Source: Flavobacteriales bacterium
GTDB taxonomy: Bacteria; Bacteroidota; Bacteroidia; NS11-12g; UBA955
Length of the DNA stretch: 36,946 nucleotides
NCBI GenBank assembly: GCA_947487175.1
Contig: CANKVM010000020.1
Location: forward strand, 1-36,946
Direction of reading: 5' to 3'
How positions within the stretch are numbered: the stretch's first letter is position 1; every line of letters begins with the position of its first letter. A model generated the notes under the pieces. That model worked only from the letters and a program-made list of their open reading frames with translations, was not told the DNA's origin and made no database searches. Of this stretch, positions 23,744 to 32,688 are shown piece after piece. A program made the translations under genes and the position numbers.

Positions 23744-25857
23744 TATTTTTTAATTTTATTAAAACTAGCAACTCCATCTTTCAGGAATTGAATGAAAGGT
23801 TCGCTTTTGAAATTGAAAAATTCTGCACCATATGCAGGCTGCAACAAGTTTTCATTCTCATCCATGATGCAATAAAGGGGTTGGGTAGTTTTACCAAAAT
23901 AGCATTCTTCAATTTCGGCATTTTTTTCACCCAACATGGTAATTTGTTTTCCAGATGCATTGCCAATAAACCATTCATCCTTAGGAAGTTTAATTTTCTT
24001 GTCATCTACATAAAGGGCAACAACCACATATTTGTCCTTCAATAACTTTAACGCTTCAGGATGCGACCAAGCCTTTTCTTCCATTTTTCGACAGTTTACG
24101 CAGCCGTGACCAGTAAAGTCGATAAAAAGGGGTTTGTTTTGTGCTTTTGCACATGCCAATGCTTCTTCATAATCAAAATATCCTTGAATATCATGAGGGA
24201 TGTTTAAGCTACCATCTGAATATTTAGCAGTTCCGCAAATCGTGTTTTGTGAGGAATGTGAATTCCCTCCTGATTTAAAGTCTTGCGATGACAATGGAGG
24301 TAAGTAACCTGCCAAACCTTTCAATGGTGCTCCCCACATTCCAGGAATCATGTACATCACAAAAGAAAATACAACAACTGCCAACGACAATCTTAATATA
24401 TTTAGCTTTTCAACCGCATCATCATGGGCAAATCTTATTTTACCCAAAAGATACAATCCAAGTAATGTAAAAATCACGATCCAAATGGCCAAATAAATTT
24501 CTCTATCTAAAATTCCCCAATGGTATGTTTGATCAGGAATACTTAAGAATTTCAATGCAAATGCCAATTCAATGAATCCTAAAACAACTTTTACGCTGTT
24601 TAACCAACCACCAGATTTAGGTAAGTTATTCAACCAAGATGGGAACAAAGCAAGTAATCCAAATGGCAAAGCAAATGCCAAAGAGAATCCAAACATTCCT
24701 ATAATTGGTCTAAGGGCACCTCCTTGTACGGCTTCAACCATAACGGTTCCAACAATGGGTCCAGTGCATGAGAAAGAAACCAAAGCAATGGTAATGGCCA
24801 TAAATATTGGACCTGTAATTCCACCCCTGTCGGCTTGTTTGTCAACACTGTTTACGATTGAGCTCGGCAAAACAATTTCAAATGCACCGAAGAAACTCGC
24901 AGCAAATACCATGAAAATAACGGTAAAGAAAATATTAGGTATCCAGTGAGTACTAATCCAGTTAGCGGCGCTTGCGCCGAAAGTGTAGGCTACAATGGTG
25001 CCAATAATGGTATAAAAAGCAATAATAGAAGCGGCAAAGAGGAAAGAATCTCTCAATGCTATTTTTCTATTTTTATTTTTAATAAAGAATGAAACGGTCA
25101 TTGGAATCATTGGAAACACACAAGGCGTTAACAATGCTGCAAAACCGCTAATTAATGCCAAAATGAATAATCCCCAAGAACTTTCTTCGGTTTCTGCGCT
25201 TTGCACCCCATTGAAAGTTTTGGTTTGGCAAACACCATGTCCATTTTCTTTTTTATAGTGGGCAGAACCTGGGGTTGTAGTTTTTTCACCAACCGCTACT
25301 ATAGCAGTATCTATGGTTTCTGCCGTAGGAGTAGTTTCAATTGCAACAACTTCAGGCGCTGAGGCTTCAATTTTGCCAGCAACAGTAAGAGCAGGAGTTT
25401 TAATTACCACATCGCGAATATTGTCGCAACCAGATTCGTTACAAATTTGACCATTAATGGTCATTTCAATTTCAGAGATGGTAGAAAGTACTTTGATTTT
25501 TTGGCGGAATTCTCCTTTGTCAATGAATTCCCCAGAGGAACAATGCCAAACTTCATCTTCTTTCACCATGTGATCGCCAACCCCTTTAAATTTGCCTACA
25601 AGTAGGTAACAGGTGTTAGACTTAAAATCAATTATTGCGCGTTGTGGTCCATCGTCTTCGGGGCAATCACTTTTTTCAGAGAAAACATGGAACCCTTTAG
25701 GAACATCAAATTTGATTACAATTTCAATAATATCTCCAGCTTTGGCATTTGCTTTACTAAAAGAAGCTACAAATTTTGGCTTAGGGAAACCGCCTGCAAA
25801 AGCATTTGCAAAAGTAATAACGCTTAATACTGCCGTGAAAATGAATTTTCTAAACAT
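23743..25857 (-). CDS. dsbD: thiol:disulfide interchange protein DsbD
   Basis: A 704-residue electron transporter. After a signal peptide, an N-terminal immunoglobulin-like DsbD-alpha-type domain (about 25-160) has [10 protein letters not shown] with C139/C144. A low-complexity linker leads to a CcdA-like membrane domain (about 228-510) with the redox cysteines C246 in [11 protein letters not shown] and C364 in SFSCTGPI. The C-terminal thioredoxin-like domain has [11 protein letters not shown] (C586, C589). It carries electrons from cytoplasmic thioredoxin to periplasmic partners, possibly including the TlpA-like protein at 8407. The ATG lies 8 nt from a consensus -7 box. It forms an operon with gmhA. 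Confidence 0.93.
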   Translation of the reverse strand: MFRKFIFTAVLSVITFANAFAGGFPKPKFVASFSKANAKAGDIIEIVIKFDVPKGFHVFSEKSDCPEDDGPQRAIIDFKSNTCYLLVGKFKGVGDHMVKEDEVWHCSSGEFIDKGEFRQKIKVLSTISEIEMTINGQICNESGCDNIRDVVIKTPALTVAGKIEASAPEVVAIETTPTAETIDTAIVAVGEKTTTPGSAHYKKENGHGVCQTKTFNGVQSAETEESSWGLFILALISGFAALLTPCVFPMIPMTVSFFIKNKNRKIALRDSFLFAASIIAFYTIIGTIVAYTFGASAANWISTHWIPNIFFTVIFMVFAASFFGAFEIVLPSSIVNSVDKQADRGGITGPIFMAITIALVSFSCTGPIVGTVMVEAVQGGALRPIIGMFGFSLAFALPFGLLALFPSWLNNLPKSGGWLNSVKVVLGFIELAFALKFLSIPDQTYHWGILDREIYLAIWIVIFTLLGLYLLGKIRFAHDDAVEKLNILRLSLAVVVFSFVMYMIPGMWGAPLKGLAGYLPPLSSQDFKSGGNSHSSQNTICGTAKYSDGSLNIPHDIQGYFDYEEALACAKAQNKPLFIDFTGHGCVNCRKMEEKAWSHPEALKLLKDKYVVVALYVDDKKIKLPKDEWFIGNASGKQITMLGEKNAEIEECYFGKTTQPLYCIMDENENLLQPAYGAEFFNFKSEPFIQFLKDGVASFNKIKK

Positions 25858-25865
25858 AGGAAATA

Positions 25866-25873
25866 CAAAAATA
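25866..25873 (-). promoter_or_regulatory. -7 box TATTTTTG of dsbD
   Basis: Plus strand CAAAAATA, an exact match on the minus strand, ending 8 nt before the ATG. Confidence 0.45.
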
Positions 25874-25961
25874 CACGAATTGAATTGATTTTTCTGTGAC
25901 TTTAGTCTAATTTACTCAGAGATTGTTTAAAAGTAATTTTAGCCAAAAAGATTGCTTTTAC

Positions 25962-25969
25962 TAGGTTTG
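25962..25969 (+). promoter_or_regulatory. -7 box TAGGTTTG of the glucosaminidase gene
   Basis: Exact TAnnTTTG match, 19 nt before the ATG at 25989; no good -33 TTTG was found. Confidence 0.4.
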
Positions 25970-25988
25970 ATATGAATTCAAATTTTCA

Positions 25989-27506
25989 ATGAATATTAGA
26001 CGCCTTTTATACAATTTAGTAATAGCTATTTTTTCAGTAGTGTTTTCAACGGCAACGGCCCAAAACACTATGAATACGAGAGATTATATCGATTCATTCA
26101 AGCAAGCTGCCATGCAAGAAATGAGGGTGCATGGAGTACCTGCAAGTATTACTTTAGGACAAGGGGTTTTGGAAAGTGCCAGTGGAAATAGCAGGTTGTC
26201 TAGAGAATGTAATAACCACTTTGGTATAAAGTGTAGAAAAAATTGGAATGGCAAATTCTGTTTGGCCGATGATGATGCCAAAGACGAATGTTTTAGAGGC
26301 TATGAATCTGCAATAGAAAGTTACCGCGACCATTCACTTTTCTTGAAAGGAAGTTCTCGTTATGCCGCTTTGTTTGAATTAAGTCCTACAGATTATGAAG
26401 GTTGGGCAAATGGCTTGCGTGAAGCTGGCTATGCTACAAATCCTGCCTACGGAACAATTTTGTCGAACATCATTCGGAAATACCGTTTGTCTTTATACGA
26501 CAGTATGGTTGTTTTGGGGGAAGAATATTTTAAGGGCTCACCCAATCAACCCGATATGATGAGTATTAACGGCGTACCTGCCGTTGGTGCAAGAGAAGGT
26601 GAGAGCGCTTCAGATGTTGCCAAAAAACATAAAGTGGGCTCTTGGCAAATTTATCGTTACAATGATTTATCGGAAGGAGAAATGATTAATCCCGGAGAGA
26701 TTATCTTTTTACGACCAAAACGCAGCAGTGGGTCTGAAGAAACCCACATATTAAAAAAGGGTGAGTCATTGCGCGACATTTCTCAGCAATATGCGGTAAA
26801 AATGCGTCAACTTTATAAGAAGAACAAACTTGAACCTGGTCAGGAACCAGCTGTTGGAGAAGTTATTTATTTGAAAGAAAAAAGACAAACCCCACCGAAG
26901 TTGGCGCCTGAAAAACCAAAAACAAATCAAGCCGAAGCGGTTGCTGTAATCAATCAACGAAAAAAAGTAATTGCCGAAAACATGCATGAAGTTCAAAAAG
27001 GAGAAACCATTGAACAAATTGCAGAGAAATACAAAACGTCGGTGCTGAATTTGGTGCGTTGGAATGATTTAGAAACAGCAGATGTCAAGCAAGGTCAAAT
27101 ATTGGTATTAAGCCCTTCAATGAAACCTACTGAACATACAGAAAACTTTGTAGATACCCGCGAAACCATTAAGTCCAAATATCACACTGTGCTGCGCAAT
27201 GAAACAGTGTATTCAATTGCCCGATTGTACAATCTCAAACCAGATTCAATCATTGCTTGGAACAATTTGAAAGGGAAATCTATTTCTGAAGACCAAGTGC
27301 TTAAATTACGCAGAGAAAAAGGATCATCAAACGATTCAAATCCCTCAAAAACAATGAGCGATGTTGCCAATATTCACTTTGTAAAACCTGGGGATACTTT
27401 ATACAGTATTGCAACCAAATACGGCATTTCGGTAGATAAGTTGAAGAAATTGAATAATATAGAAAAAAACTCAATTAGTATTGGACAGAAGTTAATTCTG
27501 CAATAA
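25989..27506 (+). CDS. LysM-repeat peptidoglycan glucosaminidase (GH73-like)
   Basis: A 505-residue exported wall hydrolase. After a signal peptide (to about residue 25), a GH73/FlgJ-like domain (about 30-165) has PASITLGQGVLESASGNSRL with probable catalytic E62, CNNHFGIKC, and FRGYESAIESYRDHSLFL. Five LysM-like repeats follow. The first is degenerate (GVPAVGAREGESASDVAKKH). The others begin ILKKGESLRDIS, HEVQKGETIEQIA, HTVLRNETVYSIA and HFVKPGDTLYSIA. It should bind and cut glycan strands of peptidoglycan in the periplasm. Its stop lies 5 bp from the stop of convergent lysC. Confidence 0.92.
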   Translation: MNIRRLLYNLVIAIFSVVFSTATAQNTMNTRDYIDSFKQAAMQEMRVHGVPASITLGQGVLESASGNSRLSRECNNHFGIKCRKNWNGKFCLADDDAKDECFRGYESAIESYRDHSLFLKGSSRYAALFELSPTDYEGWANGLREAGYATNPAYGTILSNIIRKYRLSLYDSMVVLGEEYFKGSPNQPDMMSINGVPAVGAREGESASDVAKKHKVGSWQIYRYNDLSEGEMINPGEIIFLRPKRSSGSEETHILKKGESLRDISQQYAVKMRQLYKKNKLEPGQEPAVGEVIYLKEKRQTPPKLAPEKPKTNQAEAVAVINQRKKVIAENMHEVQKGETIEQIAEKYKTSVLNLVRWNDLETADVKQGQILVLSPSMKPTEHTENFVDTRETIKSKYHTVLRNETVYSIARLYNLKPDSIIAWNNLKGKSISEDQVLKLRREKGSSNDSNPSKTMSDVANIHFVKPGDTLYSIATKYGISVDKLKKLNNIEKNSISIGQKLILQ

Positions 27507-27511
27507 CTGAA

Positions 27512-28777
27512 TTATTTAGACACAACAAAATGAGCGGCATTGCCCATGTTTTGCTGCATGATAATTTTGCCAAACTTGCTCACTTCCTCAGTTGAAATGG
27601 CTTCAGGCTGGTAAATACTCAATAGTTCTAAATTTTCAATTACATTGATATTTAATCCCATTTCTGTTAAATAATTCACCAATGGCAAATGTTTGTTTTC
27701 TTTGTCGTCAACCACGCAACGAAAATGAATCGCTGAATTTTGCATGATATGTGCACGAACTTTGAAATTGCTTAATGCTTCAAAAATTTGTTTCAAATGT
27801 TCTTCCACAATGAAATTGAAATCTTTTGTGCTAATTTCTAACATCAACTGATTCGATTTGTGAATTTTACAAGCAACAGATAACGGTTTAGAAAACTCGC
27901 TCACTTTGGTTCCAGGTTGGTCAATGTTCAAAAACGACTTTACATACAAAGGAATGTTTGCCGCTTTCAATGGTTGAATGGTTTTTGGGTGTATCACTGA
28001 AGCACCGTAATATGCCAATTCTATGGCATCATTATAGCTTAATTCAGAAATGAGAACGGTATTGTCAAACTTCTTTGGGTCGGCGTTCATTACACCGGCA
28101 ACGTCTTTCCATATGGTTACAGATTCAGCACCGAGTAGTTTTCCAAAAATAGCGGCACTATAATCACTGCCTTCGCGTCCTAGGGTAGTGGTTTCTCCAG
28201 ATTCACCTTTGCCAATAAATCCTTGAGTGATAATTAAATTCTTGGCTGCAAGTGGCTTTAGTCTATTAGTAACAACACGTTCTGTTTCTTCCCATTGCAC
28301 TTTCGCATCGCGGTAACGGCTATCGGTAATGATAAAGTTGCGCGCATCGAGCCATTGATTTTGGATATTTTGGCTCAAAAGGTAAGCACTCACAATGCGG
28401 GTAGAAATTAGTTCCCCGAAGCTTACAATTTGATCATAAAGGAAGTCATAATCGTCTTTTAGGTTCTCATTATCAATTAAACACTCTAATTCTAAAAATA
28501 AATTTCTAACTTCATTTGTCCAAATAAATGAATTTTCTTCGAATAGTTCATCTAACAATTGATTGTGCGATTCAATAAAGTCTTTTAGAATTGATGAAGC
28601 AGATTTATCATTCTTGAATGCAGCATTTACAAGGGTTTCTAGGGCATTGGTAGATTTGCCCATGGCACTGATAACCACCAAAACATCGTTGTTTTTTTCT
28701 TTTGCAATGATGCTTGCAACGTTTCTAACGCCCGCTGCATCTTTCACAGATGCACCACCGAATTTGTAAATCTTCAT
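27512..28777 (-). CDS. lysC: aspartate kinase, monofunctional
   Basis: A 421-residue enzyme phosphorylating L-aspartate, the entry to lysine, threonine and methionine synthesis. It starts MKIYKFGGASVKDA, the kinase signature, and has TTTLGREGSDYSAAIFGKLL with the catalytic Asp, plus SELSYNDAIELAYYGASVIHP. Residues about 300-421 form ACT-type regulatory sequence; the C-terminal part looks shorter than in E. coli LysC, so allosteric behaviour may differ. It is divergent from fbp (82-bp spacer) and convergent with the glucosaminidase gene. The symbol follows the common name for monofunctional forms. Confidence 0.9.
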   Translation of the reverse strand: MKIYKFGGASVKDAAGVRNVASIIAKEKNNDVLVVISAMGKSTNALETLVNAAFKNDKSASSILKDFIESHNQLLDELFEENSFIWTNEVRNLFLELECLIDNENLKDDYDFLYDQIVSFGELISTRIVSAYLLSQNIQNQWLDARNFIITDSRYRDAKVQWEETERVVTNRLKPLAAKNLIITQGFIGKGESGETTTLGREGSDYSAAIFGKLLGAESVTIWKDVAGVMNADPKKFDNTVLISELSYNDAIELAYYGASVIHPKTIQPLKAANIPLYVKSFLNIDQPGTKVSEFSKPLSVACKIHKSNQLMLEISTKDFNFIVEEHLKQIFEALSNFKVRAHIMQNSAIHFRCVVDDKENKHLPLVNYLTEMGLNINVIENLELLSIYQPEAISTEEVSKFGKIIMQQNMGNAAHFVVSK

Positions 28778-28859
28778 TTCTTCTTTGTGAATGATAGGGT
28801 AAAATATATTTATTTGTTGTTGTTTTGCAAAATAAATACTAAAATCTCATAATTACCCT

Positions 28860-29876
28860 ATGCCTCATTCCGGATTAATCACATTAGAACAATTTATCGT
28901 AGACCAACAATCTTTATACAAAGATGCAGGTGGATCACTTAGCAGAATTTTTAGATCGTTGGAGTTGGCGGCAAAAGTTGTAAACAGAGATGTGCGCAAG
29001 GCTGGATTGGTTGATATTTTAGGAAATCACGGTTCTACAAACACCCATGGTGAAGAACAAAAGAAATTGGATGTCATTGCAAATGAAGTTTTTATTGCAG
29101 CATTATCAAAAAGTGGTGAAGTAAGTGTAATTATTTCTGAAGAAAACGATGATCCTGTTTTTATTGAGGGATGCGAGAACGAAAAATACATCATTGCCAT
29201 CGATCCATTGGATGGAAGTAGCAATATTGATGTAAATGCAAGTATTGGTACTATTTTCTCAATTTATCGTCGTTCGAACGCAACACAAGCACCAACTGCA
29301 GAAGATTGCATGCAAAAAGGCAAACATCAAGTGGCTGCAGGTTATATCATTTACGGAAGTAGCACCATGTTGGTTTACACCACAGGATTGGGTGTAAATG
29401 GTTTTACCCTCGACGATAGCATTCAAGAGTTTTGCCTATCTCACGCAAATATTCAAATCCCTCAAGATGGCAAAGTATTTAGTGTGAATGAAGGAAATTA
29501 TGCTGATTTCCCAGAAGGAATTCGCAATTACATTGATTACTGTAAGGTAAAAGACAAGGATACCAACCGCCCCTACGGAGCGCGCTATATTGGAAGTTTG
29601 ATTGCAGATTTTCACCGCAATTTATTGAAAGGCGGAATTTTCTTGTATCCAGCAACTGAAAATACCCCAAATGGCAAGCTGCGTTTGATGTATGAATGTA
29701 ATCCAATGGCATTTATAGTTGAACAAGCGGGTGGAATGGCATCAACCGGTCAAGGACGTATTCTTGATTTGGTATGCACCGATTTGCACCAAAGAGCACC
29801 TATTTATGTTGGGTCATCAAATATGGTTGAATTGTGCGTGAATATGCTGAATGAAAGCGCAGCTACTGCGAATTGA
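28860..29876 (+). CDS. fbp: fructose-1,6-bisphosphatase class I
   Basis: A 338-residue gluconeogenic phosphatase. The metal site is [13 protein letters not shown] at about 114-126, with EEND upstream (94-97). [20 protein letters not shown] is the conserved substrate-binding region. Length is typical of class I enzymes. It hydrolyses fructose 1,6-bisphosphate to fructose 6-phosphate. ATG at 28860 follows an AT-rich leader without Shine-Dalgarno sequence. Its last 14 bp overlap the 3' end of recO on the other strand. Confidence 0.95.
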   Translation: MPHSGLITLEQFIVDQQSLYKDAGGSLSRIFRSLELAAKVVNRDVRKAGLVDILGNHGSTNTHGEEQKKLDVIANEVFIAALSKSGEVSVIISEENDDPVFIEGCENEKYIIAIDPLDGSSNIDVNASIGTIFSIYRRSNATQAPTAEDCMQKGKHQVAAGYIIYGSSTMLVYTTGLGVNGFTLDDSIQEFCLSHANIQIPQDGKVFSVNEGNYADFPEGIRNYIDYCKVKDKDTNRPYGARYIGSLIADFHRNLLKGGIFLYPATENTPNGKLRLMYECNPMAFIVEQAGGMASTGQGRILDLVCTDLHQRAPIYVGSSNMVELCVNMLNESAATAN

Positions 29877-30561
29877 GCATATCAAATATTTCTAAAGTCA
29901 AAAGTTGTTTTTGAGGGAAAAGATGATGTTGCAAGTGGGCAACCAACTTGTCTATAATCATGCGTCTTTCTGATTTGGATAAATCTGGAAGATTTCCATC
30001 CATAATTTTCAAAATAGCCTGATTCATCCAAGAATCTGATTTGAAGAAGATGGGAGTTGCATTTGTGGCCAAATTTCCGGTTGTAAGGTCAATTGCCGCA
30101 TTTTGTCCAACGCGCCAGTCAATTTCATAGCCAAGTTCCATTCCTAGGCCTAGGAGGAATGTAATGGGCAAGAAATTCAAATTGGCTCCAGGTGCCAATT
30201 TTAAAAAGTGACCATAAATAAAATCAAACAACGAAGGATCAGAATGCTCGTCTTGCAGTGAGTGACTTACGATTTCGAGATAAAACCATTTCACTTGTTG
30301 AATTCCAAAATCGTCATAGGCACTTTGCGCACCAATTGAAGAAATTTCTTTGATACGCAATAAGCCCGGATTTGTTTTGTGGTTAAAAATAATTTCAACC
30401 GTATTGCCCAATTGATAATATGCATTCTTGCTGATCTTCTTATGTAAACCTTGAACAAGAAAGCGTTGTAACCCAATTTCTCGGGTGTAAATAGTAACAA
30501 CCGAAGCATGGTCGGTGTAGGGTATTTTCTTTAAAATTATGGCTTGGCTTTTAACGAGCAT
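29863..30561 (-). CDS. recO: DNA repair protein RecO
   Basis: A 232-residue RecO protein that loads RecA onto SSB-coated DNA with RecF/RecR. The N-terminal OB-fold shows [25 protein letters not shown] and LQRFLVQG; the helical C-terminal part has [15 protein letters not shown]. It lacks the zinc-binding Cys cluster of some RecO proteins. Its ATG overlaps the stop of the TolB-like gene (TAATG), making it the last gene of the operon that starts with the HmuY-like gene at 36298. The stop overlaps fbp by 14 bp. Confidence 0.88.
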   Translation of the reverse strand: MLVKSQAIILKKIPYTDHASVVTIYTREIGLQRFLVQGLHKKISKNAYYQLGNTVEIIFNHKTNPGLLRIKEISSIGAQSAYDDFGIQQVKWFYLEIVSHSLQDEHSDPSLFDFIYGHFLKLAPGANLNFLPITFLLGLGMELGYEIDWRVGQNAAIDLTTGNLATNATPIFFKSDSWMNQAILKIMDGNLPDLSKSERRMIIDKLVAHLQHHLFPQKQLLTLEIFDMLNSQ

Positions 30562-31640
30562 TAGTCTTCCCAGTCAGCAATAAACAAATTCGTGTCTCTT
30601 GTTCCACCATTGTTTCTGTTGCTGCTAAAGACTAATTTTTTACCATCAGGTGAAAACATTGGAAACGCATTGAAAATACTTGCATTGGTAATTTTTTCTA
30701 CATTGTTTCCATCAATATCAATCATATACAATTGAAAATCATATCCTCTGTTACTGTGGTGATTCGAAGAAAAAATGATTTTCTTTTGTGAAGGATGATA
30801 AAAAGGAGCCCAATTTGCCTTACCTAAATGCGTAATTTGTTTCAAATCGCTGCCATCTAAATTCACCGTATAAATTTCCATATTGGTCGGAGCCACTAGG
30901 TTTTTCGATAAATAATCCTTATATTTAGTAATCTCTTCGGGTGTTTGAGGGCGAGAAGCCCTAAATACCAATTTCTTGCTATCTGGTGAAAAGAAGGCAC
31001 CGCCATCATAGCCCAACCCAAAGGTTATTTGACGTGGGTTAGAACCGTCTATGTCCATGATCCACAATTCTAAGTCACCGCTACGGGTACTCGTAAATAC
31101 AATTGATTTGCCATCGGGAGAAACTGTTGCCTCGGCATCATACCCTTTTTCATAGGTCAATTGTTTAATAATATTCCCTTTTTTATCAGCAACAAAAATG
31201 TCGAAATCGGCATACACAGGCCAAAGGTAGGCGCCAGAAGTTTCTGGGGTAGGAGGACAATCTTTTCCACCCAAATGGGTACTTGCATACAAAATTGTTT
31301 CGTTACCTGGCATATAATATGAACAGGTGGTTCTGCCTTTTCCGGTGCTTAGCATTGGCGGTTGATAGCTTCCGTTATTCGGGAAACTTTCAATATTGCT
31401 AAAGAAAATCTGATCGCATTTTACACCCCATTTTGCATTGTTGCTTTGGAAGGTCAGTGCTTTGCTATCAAAACTGAAATAAGCCTCTGCATTATCTCCA
31501 CCAAACGTAAGTTGACGCAAGTTTTTTAAATGATGTTCTTTGGTAACCGTATCTGCCAAAGGAATAGAATGCGAAGCATTTTGTGCAGTTGCCATTTTGG
31601 CACTAAAGCCAAGGCAAAAAATTGTGATCAATAATTTCAT
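30561..31640 (-). CDS. TolB-like WD40/PD40 beta-propeller, exported
   Basis: A 359-residue exported protein; signal peptide MKLLITIFCLGFSAKMATAQ fixes the start at 31640, since the track start at 31679 lies inside the preceding gene. At least four PD40 repeats are visible. Examples are LRQLTFGGDNAEAYFSFDSK, AEATVSPDGKSIVFTSTRSG, DGGAFFSPDSKKLVFRASRP and AFPMFSPDGKKLVFSSNRN, each followed by LWIMDIDG-like turns. It has the fold of the TolB C-terminal propeller, without an obvious peptidase domain. It sits 20 bp after the HmuY-like lipoprotein gene and overlaps recO by one base. A role in the uptake locus is inferred from position only. Confidence 0.82.
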   Translation of the reverse strand: MKLLITIFCLGFSAKMATAQNASHSIPLADTVTKEHHLKNLRQLTFGGDNAEAYFSFDSKALTFQSNNAKWGVKCDQIFFSNIESFPNNGSYQPPMLSTGKGRTTCSYYMPGNETILYASTHLGGKDCPPTPETSGAYLWPVYADFDIFVADKKGNIIKQLTYEKGYDAEATVSPDGKSIVFTSTRSGDLELWIMDIDGSNPRQITFGLGYDGGAFFSPDSKKLVFRASRPQTPEEITKYKDYLSKNLVAPTNMEIYTVNLDGSDLKQITHLGKANWAPFYHPSQKKIIFSSNHHSNRGYDFQLYMIDIDGNNVEKITNASIFNAFPMFSPDGKKLVFSSNRNNGGTRDTNLFIADWED

Positions 31641-31660
31641 TAGAATTACAATATTAACTA

Positions 31661-32686
31661 TTAGGGAAGGATTTGCCAAGCCATTTTGGGATAACCTTTT
31701 CGGCCTTGGTCGTCATAAAAATCAACAAACTTCAATTTGAAATAATCGTTTGTGGATGTTTTTATGATGTAATATCTGTTTGGAACGATGGCGTATTTTC
31801 CAAGAGATTGACTATATTCTTTCCAATCGTAGCCAATTTCATCGGCATTGTTGCTGAACTTTTGTTGTAATGCAAAGGTTTTGTCGCAGGCTTCATAAGT
31901 AATGCTTTTGTCAATCTGTGCAATGGATATGGCTTTTGGATTGGCAAGAGCCCCACGAATGATATATGAATAGGGAACGCCATTGGGGTCGTTGATTGAT
32001 TCTTTATATGTGGTGAAAACCAAATCCCAATCTTCGCTAGCAACTGGTTCATTTTCTACCACATCTTTTTTTGAAAACGAGTAATACACGTAGTTTTTGG
32101 TTTGATCGGTTACCATTTGACTTAAATAATTCAAGGCTGGAACATTCACATATCCCCATTTAAATTGGTAGGCTCCACCTTTTACTCCAATAAATTGAAT
32201 TTTTATATACCTAAAGCTCTTAAGAGAATCTTCACCTAAGTCCAAAACATAAATGGCAGGTTTGCCTTCATATCCATCAACCACTTTATTAAAACATCGG
32301 CCAAAAGCAGAAGAATCAATATTGCCGCTCGGTTTATCAAATTTCCATTTTGCTGCTGTTAAATAAGAAGCATCAATATTTTTGAAATTTACATTTTCAA
32401 ACTCAGCCACTGCGAAATTGGTGTTTTTCCCTCCGCAAATAACCACAGATGGCTCGTCTTGGCAAGAAAATGCAATATCCCAATTGCCATAGGTATTTAC
32501 GGTAGTTTTTTGGGTTTCAAAATCAAACCAAAGTTGATTTGAATAATTCTCGCCCATTGCAAAGGTTTGGGTTTGAAGTCCTTGAGGGATAGTGGGTTGT
32601 TTGTAAAGTGATTCAGGCTTTTCACATGAAAAAAAAGCAACAATGGCAATTGAAAGAAGAACGAAAGGATTGAATTTGAGTTTCAC
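31661..32686 (-). CDS. HmuY-like surface lipoprotein without histidine
   Basis: A 341-residue lipoprotein with lipobox FFSC (Cys21). The C-terminal NDYFKLKFVDFYDDQGRKGYPKM is typical of the HmuY family (heme-binding lipoproteins of Bacteroidota), and NWDIAFSC (about 68-75) and EDWDLVFTTY (about 218-227) mark two similar halves. It contains no His at all; only Met44, Met191, Met335 and four non-lipid Cys (75, 84, 131, 267), apart from the initiator Met, could serve as soft ligands. It lies 2 bp after the TonB-dependent receptor gene. It is colinear with the T9SS protein at 34976-36298. Likely a surface ligand-capture protein for the receptor; the ligand is open. Confidence 0.82.
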   Translation of the reverse strand: MKLKFNPFVLLSIAIVAFFSCEKPESLYKQPTIPQGLQTQTFAMGENYSNQLWFDFETQKTTVNTYGNWDIAFSCQDEPSVVICGGKNTNFAVAEFENVNFKNIDASYLTAAKWKFDKPSGNIDSSAFGRCFNKVVDGYEGKPAIYVLDLGEDSLKSFRYIKIQFIGVKGGAYQFKWGYVNVPALNYLSQMVTDQTKNYVYYSFSKKDVVENEPVASEDWDLVFTTYKESINDPNGVPYSYIIRGALANPKAISIAQIDKSITYEACDKTFALQQKFSNNADEIGYDWKEYSQSLGKYAIVPNRYYIIKTSTNDYFKLKFVDFYDDQGRKGYPKMAWQILP

Positions 32687-32688
32687 TT

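Noticed and set aside
23788-24045. 85-aa plus-strand ORF within dsbD
   Set aside because: Antisense to the thioredoxin domain of DsbD; composition is that of a shadow frame.
31762-32052. 96-aa ORF on the minus strand
   Set aside because: Lies in another frame within the HmuY-like lipoprotein gene; no start context or recognisable motif.
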